This document shows, piece after piece, positions 1 through 6,345 of a stretch of DNA of 6,837 nt. Below the pieces are notes generated by a model. That model searched no databases, was not told the DNA's origin, and saw only the letters and a list, made by a program, of their open reading frames with translations. This stretch comes from Bacillota bacterium (GTDB lineage Bacteria; Bacillota; Clostridia; Lachnospirales; Lachnospiraceae), in NCBI GenBank assembly GCA_023458855.1, contig JAEWWQ010000052.1:1-6837 (forward strand), read 5' to 3'. How positions within the stretch are numbered: position 1 is the stretch's first letter; each line of letters starts with the position of its first letter. Made by a program: the position numbers and the translations under genes.

Positions 1-821
1 GCTCTCAGAGTATCGATGGCATAATCCGGCTTAAAATGCAAGGTAATCATATGGTCGATATCTCCATTTTTAAAGGTAGCTTCATCGCAATAAATATAAT
101 CTGCATCCTGCTCACAGATCACCTTCATGTATTCATACAATGCACAAGGATGCAGGATATCATCATGATCAAAAAGACCGATATATTCTCCTGTTGCCAT
201 TTTATAACACGCATTGGTATTTCCTGAGATGCCTTCATTTTTCTTAAGTCTCTGATATATGATCCTGCTGTCCTTAAGGCTATATTGCTTACAGATCTCT
301 TCTACATAAGCGTGCTCCGCGTCGGAACCATCTGCCAGACATAATTCCCAGTTCTGATACGTCTGGTATACAACAGAATCTATCATCTCTGTTAAGAATT
401 GCTTTGGCGTATTATAAAGAGGAACCAGTATGCTTATCCTAATTTTCTTTGAAAATACAGTGTTACTTTGCTCTTTCCTTACAGCCTCAGTAGGAAAGCT
501 GGCCTTTCCGTGCTGCTTCATTGCTCTTCTTTCGATACTTTTGCTCTTTATCTTACGGGCAATTCCCGCAGGGTTTCCGAGTCTCACGATCCGATCCTTT
601 GTCCTGATCAAAAAATGAATCACTACCCGGAATGGTTTTGTTGCTTTCCAAAATGGATTATTCTTGATACGTTTTAACTTAAATGCGAGATCTTCTGCTT
701 TACTTTCTGCATCTGCAAGTTTCCCTGCATAGGTATTCACCTTCTGCTTTTCCTTCTCGTAGGCATCTTTATAATAACTCACAAGATCTTCCAGTTCTTT
801 TTCCGTTAACTTCTGTTCCAT
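1..821 (-). CDS. Family 2 glycosyltransferase with N-terminal coiled coil (3' end beyond left edge)
   Basis: My translation from the ATG at 821 gives 273 complete codons and runs open through the left edge, so the C terminus is missing. Residues about 4-52 are Lys/Glu/Ala-rich and helical, likely a coiled coil. A basic linker with NNPFWKATKPFR (54-65) follows. The GT-A fold starts at RISILVPLYNTP (128-139), continues through ELCLADGSD (159-167) and NEGISGNTNA (195-204), and reaches the metal/nucleotide-sugar motif GLFDHDDIL (215-223). After this come YIYCDEATF (242-250) and HFKPDYAIDTLR (262-273), typical of GT2 enzymes of rhamnan and other cell-wall polysaccharides, which often carry a second GT domain further on. 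It should transfer a nucleotide-activated sugar to a lipid-linked glycan at the cytoplasmic face of the membrane; donor and linkage cannot be read. The start is supported by AGGTGG at 826-831 and by lying 11 bp after the upstream stop. Family assignment is firm, exact role unknown. Confidence 0.9.
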   Translation of the reverse strand, partial: MEQKLTEKELEDLVSYYKDAYEKEKQKVNTYAGKLADAESKAEDLAFKLKRIKNNPFWKATKPFRVVIHFLIRTKDRIVRLGNPAGIARKIKSKSIERRAMKQHGKASFPTEAVRKEQSNTVFSKKIRISILVPLYNTPKQFLTEMIDSVVYQTYQNWELCLADGSDAEHAYVEEICKQYSLKDSRIIYQRLKKNEGISGNTNACYKMATGEYIGLFDHDDILHPCALYEYMKVICEQDADYIYCDEATFKNGDIDHMITLHFKPDYAIDTLR

Positions 822-825
822 TTTG

Positions 826-831
826 CCACCT
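826..831 (-). promoter_or_regulatory. Ribosome-binding site of the left-edge glycosyltransferase
   Basis: AGGTGG on the minus strand ends 4 nt before the ATG at 821. It sits entirely inside the 11-bp gap after the stop codon of the upstream glycosyltransferase, which fixes the start and suggests translational coupling. Confidence 0.6.
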
Positions 832-832
832 T

Positions 833-2845
833 TTAATCTTCTATCACTAACTGCATAGTCGTTTTTTTATATAATTGCTGTTTTGAACACTTATCCTTTG
901 CAAGCATTGCAAGCACATAAGTGCCCTGCATGACCTCACCCCGCGGTATCCTGCATACAAACCCTGCAAGATCCACATTTATCTGTTCCGATAAGATTCT
1001 TTTTACGTCTCTTCGATACCTGCTTACCACTTTCATGGCATAAATCCGTCCATTGTCTCCTACCAGTAATAATTGCCGGTCATACTGACAGTTATCCATA
1101 TTCAGCACGTAAGACCAGCCTTCCACATGATAAGCGCGGGGAATTTCTCCATATTCCTGCTTATCCTGCAGTTTTGCTGTCTCAATCGTAACGGTCAGAC
1201 AATTGTTCTCCCACTCCAGCGGCTCTCCGCCTGTCCATTCCTGTACCTCCACATAATAATCTTCCCTCTCATACTCAAATTGGTAATCACAAAGATACAT
1301 ATGCTTCATTCCCGCAAGATGTTCACTGTAAAAAGGATCCTTTCCCTTTAAGGCAGGATGTCTCTGATAAAGCACCTGCTTTTCTCTTAACAGACGTTCT
1401 TTCTTCTCCTCCGATAACAGGTCGTCTCCACGGCTCAGTGATTCATGATGATATAATACCACATCGTTCCTCTGTACATTATAATAACCCGCTTCATATA
1501 AGGAAAAGCAAAGATCAACATCATTATAGGCAACAGCAAGCGCCTCACTGAATCCCTGCACTTTGCCAAATTTATCCCGCTCTATCATAAGGCAGGCAGC
1601 TGTCACGCCTATCATATCATACACATGGCGGTTCTGACCATGATAATAAACTTTTTCATCATGCAATTTTAAAAGTTTATGGGCCGGTCCAATCTCCAGA
1701 TTCGTAACACCGACTTGTTGGATCAGATCGGAATCCGGATATAATAACTTTGCACCAACTGCACCTACGTGTGGCAGCTGTGCTGACTGCAGCATCCGAT
1801 CCAGCCAGTCAGTCTGGATTACCTCCATATCGTCATTCAAAAAGAGCAGATACTTTCCGGTAGCCCTTGCAGCACCTATATTACACATAAAAGAGAAATT
1901 GAACGCCATCGGCTTATAATAATATGACAATTCATACTTCCTGGATAATGCCTCTATTTTCAAACGGTTATGTGCCGTACTTCCATTATCGACTATGATG
2001 ATCTCTGCCCGGCTGCCTGGCTCTTCTGTTCTGTTACGAATTGATGATACGCACTTCTCCAGTATATCCGGCTGATCTTTGGAGGGAATAATAATCGATA
2101 TGCTCTTATCCTTCGGCGATTCCGGTGCGGCAAGCACAGAAGCTGCAGAAGGATTCTCCAACAGGCTCTCAAATTCAATATCCGGATATTCCGTTTCTTC
2201 ATAGATACTGTCACTGAATGCGGCATCCTCATCAGAAAGAACCGGATTTTTTTCCGCGTATTTGTGAAACAATACAACATCTATCACTGCAATCGGTTTT
2301 TCCGCCTCATTAGACGCAATCACTCCCATTGACCTGCCTGCCTGCAAAAACAGAAAATAAGCATTCTTATCACCCTCTGCAAATGGATATACAAGAAACC
2401 GACTTAGAAACTTAGTACGAATGGCAAATAAATTACCATAATAAGCGAACGAAGCTGCTGTGTCCGGCGACCATTGTGGTTTGAACCAAGGCGTATGCCG
2501 CATCCTTGCTGCACTCACACAATCCTCATCTGCATATGCCATCTGTACATAAGGATGAGTCTCAAAATAGGAACCGATCACACTGGCGGCAGTCTTATCA
2601 ACCTGACCGCAGTTCCGGTAAAATACTGTAATATCTTCCGGAGGAAGCTGAAATCCTTCCCTGAATTCCTCCATAGGAACAAATGCCGCACGCAGCGAGG
2701 AACCGGACAAATTCTTTTTCCATGCTTCATTCTCGAGAATCCATTGCGCATAGTCATCCTGCTGCCTTGCAACTTCTTTTGCATATTTAAAATAACATCT
2801 GTTATATAATTGTTTTTTTATAACATTTTTCAGCACATCCAGCAT
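833..2845 (-). CDS. Family 2 glycosyltransferase with degenerate N-terminal GT module and beta-rich C-terminal domain
   Basis: A 670-residue protein with three parts. Residues 1-60 are helical and include DYAQWILENE (31-40), a motif often seen ahead of the first domain of tandem GT2 proteins. Residues about 70-200 look like the second half of a GT-A domain: YADEDCV (104-110) and PWFKPQWSPD (119-128) match the usual YxDED...FKPDWSPD pattern, but the DxD region is replaced by FYRNCGQVD (75-83). Residues about 247-510 form a complete GT2 catalytic domain: ISIIIPSKDQP (249-259), IIIVDNGS (282-289), DxD-type FLNDDMEV (335-342), YNDVDLCF (440-447) and HHESLSRG (466-473), which resembles WbbL/rhamnosyltransferase-type enzymes. 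Residues about 520-670 are beta-rich with GWSYV (576-580) and AGFVCRIPRG (627-636), of unknown role. It probably adds sugars to a lipid-linked surface glycan in the cytoplasm; the sugar cannot be told from sequence. The ATG at 2845 follows a good ribosome-binding site and lies 12 bp after the preceding gene. Confidence 0.93.
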   Translation of the reverse strand: MLDVLKNVIKKQLYNRCYFKYAKEVARQQDDYAQWILENEAWKKNLSGSSLRAAFVPMEEFREGFQLPPEDITVFYRNCGQVDKTAASVIGSYFETHPYVQMAYADEDCVSAARMRHTPWFKPQWSPDTAASFAYYGNLFAIRTKFLSRFLVYPFAEGDKNAYFLFLQAGRSMGVIASNEAEKPIAVIDVVLFHKYAEKNPVLSDEDAAFSDSIYEETEYPDIEFESLLENPSAASVLAAPESPKDKSISIIIPSKDQPDILEKCVSSIRNRTEEPGSRAEIIIVDNGSTAHNRLKIEALSRKYELSYYYKPMAFNFSFMCNIGAARATGKYLLFLNDDMEVIQTDWLDRMLQSAQLPHVGAVGAKLLYPDSDLIQQVGVTNLEIGPAHKLLKLHDEKVYYHGQNRHVYDMIGVTAACLMIERDKFGKVQGFSEALAVAYNDVDLCFSLYEAGYYNVQRNDVVLYHHESLSRGDDLLSEEKKERLLREKQVLYQRHPALKGKDPFYSEHLAGMKHMYLCDYQFEYEREDYYVEVQEWTGGEPLEWENNCLTVTIETAKLQDKQEYGEIPRAYHVEGWSYVLNMDNCQYDRQLLLVGDNGRIYAMKVVSRYRRDVKRILSEQINVDLAGFVCRIPRGEVMQGTYVLAMLAKDKCSKQQLYKKTTMQLVIED

Positions 2846-2854
2846 TCTTTGTTT

Positions 2855-2859
2855 TCCTC
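2855..2859 (-). promoter_or_regulatory. Ribosome-binding site overlapping the upstream stop codon
   Basis: GAGGA on the minus strand lies 9 nt before the ATG at 2845 and shares bases with the TGA (2858-2860) that ends the methyltransferase gene. A ribosome finishing that gene covers this site, so the two genes are probably translationally coupled. Confidence 0.6.
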
Positions 2860-4924
2860 AGCCTAAAAATTTCTTAACCAGCCCCGCCTCCATTGTTTCT
2901 GCCATTGCAGCTGGCATCGGGACAAGCATAAATAAAACTTTAATTTCCTTCTCCCCTTTGCCTTCTCCTGACAGATCGATTGTAATATTGGGGTCTGCCG
3001 TAGCAAATACGATTATCTGATGTCCCATTTTTTTACCGTTTATCTGACATGTCTTTTTTTTATTCCAGACATCCTGTCCGTTTACGGTCAATGTATCAAT
3101 CTTAACGACACAGGATTCCATTGCCGGATCGATACGAAGATACTTAACATCTTCAGGGCAATAAATCGTTGTCTCTATCAGATGTCCTTCATTTTTACCA
3201 TCATCTGCCCCATAAGCTCCCGGAATAAAATAAGAATCAGCCTCGCTGAAACCGCCTCCGCGGTCTTCATAGATCTGAACTTTTTTGCCGCGCCAGCTTT
3301 CGGCATGGCATAATGCAAGCTGTTTGACTGGTATGATGGCATTTCCTATCTTATCCCGAAGTTCTGTCATAGACAATCTCTGTCCAGTCACATATCTTTG
3401 AAATTCCAGCTCTTTTGTAACAAATGCATCTATCTCTTTTTCTTCAATGCCACACATTTCCCGCATTAATTGAAAACTAATTTTTCTTCTCTTATCTGCA
3501 CCGATCAGATAGCAGTATAATGCTCTTGCTATATTCTGCTCCGCCGGTACCTGTACCGGGAATGTCCATTCATAATCAAGAATGGTCCATTGATTTGTTT
3601 CTTCATCCACCAGAATATTGGAAAAGATCAAATCATAATCATTGACTGCCATATCCTCATGATATCTGACACCTTCCGCAAACTCCCCGAACAATGCCCG
3701 GAATCCTGCTTCATCGCCCTTATCGAGATATTCATCCAAGAGCATTTCCAGTGTTTTCCCATTTAAATACTCCAGCTGCAATCTTCCGTCTTCCATCTGA
3801 CACCTGTTAATCTGGAATCTGCTTCCCGAAAACTTCTTGCACAACTCCCCGTAAGCAACGGCAATATTCTCAATATGAGCCTCTGCCGTTTTGCCGATTG
3901 GCGTCTTGTATACTGTTCTGTTTCCAGCAGAATCCTGACAGATATCGGTGCGAATAGAAAATTTTTCTGATCTGTCATTGGAGAACTTCGCATATTTGAT
4001 ATCCAGCGGTTCCCCGATCACCAGCAAATAGGAGTTCGAGTATTCATCAAATACGCCCTCCCTGATAATGCTGTCAAATGCACTCTTTTCATCAAAAAGC
4101 ATCATACGATCTCTGTCAAAGTTACGGAGATTATTGGATAATTCCCCTACCCGCGGCAGATACGCATCAGAATATACTGTTGTCATGAACTTATAATCCG
4201 GATATGGATAATAAAAGGAATAGTCCGCCACATTATTTACCTGCAGGATCTTCTCCAGTCCACGCCTCGTAAATGTGCGGGCACCTCCGCCGTCCGGATA
4301 ATCTTCGATGCCGCTGAAAAACGTTCCGAAGTGATCTTCCTTACAACCTGCCCAGTATTTTAAACCAAATTTGTTTTCTATTGCGATGACCATTCTTCCA
4401 TGAATGCCCATATGCTTTTTCAGGATTGCCATAAAATCTTCATATGGTGTATCTGTTCCCATATATCCCTGCCCGTATTCAAATACACCGATCAAAAATA
4501 TATAGTCATAATCAACAGGCAGTTCCGGTTCTATATCCTTAAAATTTCCGACATGTATCGTTACATTATCATACTCTTTATGACGATGCGCATTAATCTG
4601 GCTTCTCTTTCTCGATAAATCGATACAGGTAACTGTCCCGGCTTTTCTTGCAAGCGCACCTGTAATCGCCCCACAGCCAGATCCCACTTCCAATACCTTC
4701 ATGGAAGAATCCATCGGAATCCAGTCTACAATATTCTCACGCAAGGGCGATAAGTGATAGAGAATCGGCCAATTTGCTCTTTCCTCAATCACACGGGAAT
4801 ATTCTTCTTCCGGTTTATTCTCCACAATTGCAAGGAGTTCATCCTCAATCACTCCATCGCAATACAAATCTTTTCCCGGATAATGTTTATAATCTAAAGT
4901 AATCTTTCCGATCTGCTCTGTCAT
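2858..4924 (-). CDS. Methyltransferase fused to a kinase-like (APH-fold type) domain, WbdD-like candidate chain terminator
   Basis: A 688-residue multidomain protein. Residues about 50-230 are a class I SAM-dependent methyltransferase: motif I VLEVGSGCGAITG (77-89), the acidic residue of CIDLS (D102), and IFLIGVFEYG (142-151). Residues about 310-475 carry the pattern of an aminoglycoside-phosphotransferase/protein-kinase fold: VYK with K340 as candidate beta-3 lysine, E352 as candidate alpha-C glutamate, a hinge-like LEYLNG (384-389), catalytic-loop DLIFSN (D431, N436, the D-x4-N spacing of kinases and APH enzymes), and ILDYEW with D450 as metal ligand. Residues about 580-670 are beta-rich with YLRIDP (595-600), like accessory modules in polysaccharide enzymes. 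E. coli O9a WbdD is a methyltransferase-kinase of similar size that caps O-antigen chains with methyl phosphate; it also works with a Wzm/Wzt transporter. Methyltransferase identity is firm, the kinase assignment is from motif spacing only, and the capping role is inferred. AGGGG at 4929-4933 supports the start. Confidence 0.9.
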   Translation of the reverse strand: MTEQIGKITLDYKHYPGKDLYCDGVIEDELLAIVENKPEEEYSRVIEERANWPILYHLSPLRENIVDWIPMDSSMKVLEVGSGCGAITGALARKAGTVTCIDLSRKRSQINAHRHKEYDNVTIHVGNFKDIEPELPVDYDYIFLIGVFEYGQGYMGTDTPYEDFMAILKKHMGIHGRMVIAIENKFGLKYWAGCKEDHFGTFFSGIEDYPDGGGARTFTRRGLEKILQVNNVADYSFYYPYPDYKFMTTVYSDAYLPRVGELSNNLRNFDRDRMMLFDEKSAFDSIIREGVFDEYSNSYLLVIGEPLDIKYAKFSNDRSEKFSIRTDICQDSAGNRTVYKTPIGKTAEAHIENIAVAYGELCKKFSGSRFQINRCQMEDGRLQLEYLNGKTLEMLLDEYLDKGDEAGFRALFGEFAEGVRYHEDMAVNDYDLIFSNILVDEETNQWTILDYEWTFPVQVPAEQNIARALYCYLIGADKRRKISFQLMREMCGIEEKEIDAFVTKELEFQRYVTGQRLSMTELRDKIGNAIIPVKQLALCHAESWRGKKVQIYEDRGGGFSEADSYFIPGAYGADDGKNEGHLIETTIYCPEDVKYLRIDPAMESCVVKIDTLTVNGQDVWNKKKTCQINGKKMGHQIIVFATADPNITIDLSGEGKGEKEIKVLFMLVPMPAAMAETMEAGLVKKFLG

Positions 4925-4928
4925 TTTA

Positions 4929-4933
4929 CCCCT
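4929..4933 (-). promoter_or_regulatory. Ribosome-binding site of the methyltransferase/kinase-like gene
   Basis: AGGGG on the minus strand lies 4 nt before the ATG at 4924. The surrounding 49-bp gap (4925-4973) has no convincing promoter. It contains one possible 4-bp stem (TGCC/GGCA) without a T run, so transcription probably reads through from the ATPase gene. Confidence 0.5.
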
Positions 4934-4973
4934 ATCTGCCGCTCTGTGGCACTAGAATCAAGCCTTAGCATTT

Positions 4974-6284
4974 CTATACGGATCTCACTTCAACTGCGGA
5001 ACACATATCATAGAAACCGACTGTATTCTTGTCTGAGATAACCGTAATATTTATGGCATCGTATAATCTGTGATATACCTTAAAATCACTTCCTTCATAT
5101 CCTGTTACCCCGAGTGACAGCAGATATTCGCCTCCCTGCAATGTCATTTTCTGGGTAAACGTAACCTGCTTACAGTCCCCCTTGACGGCTGGTTCAAGAT
5201 ATGCTTTTTCAAACATCGTATTGGTTCCGGTAATCTCAGTCCCTTTTACATCTTTGAAGGAAAATGCAAAGATAGGTGCTGCCACGGAATCATGAAACTG
5301 AACCCGCATGCAAATATGAAATTCTTCGTTTTTTACAACTGCTGTGGAGCGAATCCCCTTGGTATCTGTAATATAAAATTCTACGATTTCCGCCTGCTTG
5401 TTGCCATATTCCAGAAGTTTCGGATTTTCTCCGCTTTCTTTGGCTGCATTTTTATCCCTTGTTGCTGCTGCCACCAGTGCCGGATCATCCAGTAATCTTT
5501 CTTTTCTATCCTCTTCTTCCTCTTTATCATTCTCCGCATATTGCCCTACCAATACACGTTTGTAAGCATCGATCATCTCTTTTGGAGTACCTTCTCCAAT
5601 CTTTCTTCCCTGATTCAATAATACGACCTTGTCACAATATTTGCTGATACTGCTAAGATCATGGCTTACGAATAGAATCGTCTTGCCCATCTTCTTAAAT
5701 TCTTCAAACTTATGATAGCACTTTGCCTGAAAGAACACATCCCCAACGGATAATGCTTCATCAATAATCAGAATCTCAGGTTCTATATTAATCGCTACTG
5801 CAAATGCAAGACGCACGAACATACCGCTCGAATATGTCTTGACCGGCTGGTTCACAAATTCTCCGATATCTGCAAAGTCAAGAATGTCTTCCAGCTTCTT
5901 ATCAATCTCTTCTCTTGAAAACCCGATCATCGTACCATTCAGGTAAATATTTTCGATACCGGTATACTCCATATTGAAGCCGGCACCCAATTCCAGCAAA
6001 GCCGAAATACGGCCCTCAACAGTGACATTACCTGCTGTCGGATTCAGTACCCCTGTTATAATTTTCAGAATTGTAGATTTACCGGATCCATTCGTTCCGA
6101 TAATGCCAAGGCATTCTCCCTGCTGAATCGTAATATCCACATCACGTAACGCATAGTGCTCTACATACTTTTTCTTACGTGTCAACCCAAGCGCTTCTTT
6201 TAAGCGGTCCATCGGCTTATCATATAACTTATATACCTTGTCCAGATGTTCCACCTGAATCGCGATCTTTTTTTCCTGTTCCAT
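4974..6284 (-). CDS. wzt: Polysaccharide ABC transporter ATPase with C-terminal glycan-binding domain (Wzt type)
   Basis: A 436-residue cytoplasmic ATPase that powers export of a lipid-linked polysaccharide through the permease encoded just upstream. The nucleotide-binding domain covers about residues 5-245: Walker A GTNGSGKST (63-71), the Wzt/TagH-type stretch LLELGAGFN (96-104), signature YSSGM (151-155), Walker B ILIIDEAL (172-178 region, E176 catalytic) and switch histidine in SHD (H208). A charged linker rich in Glu, Asp, Lys and Arg (about 250-290) leads to a beta-sandwich C-terminal domain (about 291-430) with FSFKDVKGTEITGTNT (341-356) and GGEYLLSLGV (384-393), the pattern of the Wzt C-terminal domain. 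In E. coli O8/O9a that domain binds the modified end of the glycan and sets export specificity. TagH-type teichoic acid ATPases share the first domain, but this tail points to Wzt. The start at 6284 has only a weak AGG at 6293-6295, 8 nt upstream, but the protein begins as Wzt proteins normally do. Confidence 0.95.
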   Translation of the reverse strand: MEQEKKIAIQVEHLDKVYKLYDKPMDRLKEALGLTRKKKYVEHYALRDVDITIQQGECLGIIGTNGSGKSTILKIITGVLNPTAGNVTVEGRISALLELGAGFNMEYTGIENIYLNGTMIGFSREEIDKKLEDILDFADIGEFVNQPVKTYSSGMFVRLAFAVAINIEPEILIIDEALSVGDVFFQAKCYHKFEEFKKMGKTILFVSHDLSSISKYCDKVVLLNQGRKIGEGTPKEMIDAYKRVLVGQYAENDKEEEEDRKERLLDDPALVAAATRDKNAAKESGENPKLLEYGNKQAEIVEFYITDTKGIRSTAVVKNEEFHICMRVQFHDSVAAPIFAFSFKDVKGTEITGTNTMFEKAYLEPAVKGDCKQVTFTQKMTLQGGEYLLSLGVTGYEGSDFKVYHRLYDAINITVISDKNTVGFYDMCSAVEVRSV

Positions 6285-6308
6285 TTTCTATACCTATATC
6301 TTTCACTT

Positions 6309-6345
6309 ATCTGCAAAGCCTATTTATCAGAGCACATCTGCAAAG
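6309..6345. repeat. Short direct repeat at the end of the permease gene
   Basis: ATCTGCAAAG occurs at 6309-6318 and again at 6336-6345. The second copy lies in the last codons of the permease and the first in the 42-bp gap before the ATPase. It looks like a small local duplication; no function is evident. Confidence 0.4.

Noticed and set aside
36..677. Plus-strand open frames opposite the left-edge glycosyltransferase (36-227, 430-618, 468-677)
   Set aside because: They are short and overlap each other, show no family motifs, and lie opposite a convincing GT2 frame.
1073..2809. Open frames on both strands within the 670-residue GT gene
   Set aside because: Low-complexity, Cys/Ile/Arg-rich translations without ribosome-binding sites; shadows of the GT2 frame.
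3020..4618. Open frames overlapping the methyltransferase gene (3020-3313, 3763-3993, 4400-4618)
   Set aside because: No recognisable domains; the methyltransferase/kinase-like frame explains this stretch fully.
4925..4973. Possible terminator hairpin in the gap after wzt
   Set aside because: Only a 4-bp stem (TGCC/GGCA) around a 7-nt loop with no T run; too weak to call.
4974..6284. Assignment of the ATPase as TagH (teichoic acid exporter)
   Set aside because: The ATPase domain would allow it, but the C-terminal beta-sandwich has the Wzt C-terminal domain pattern, and no teichoic acid synthesis genes are visible.
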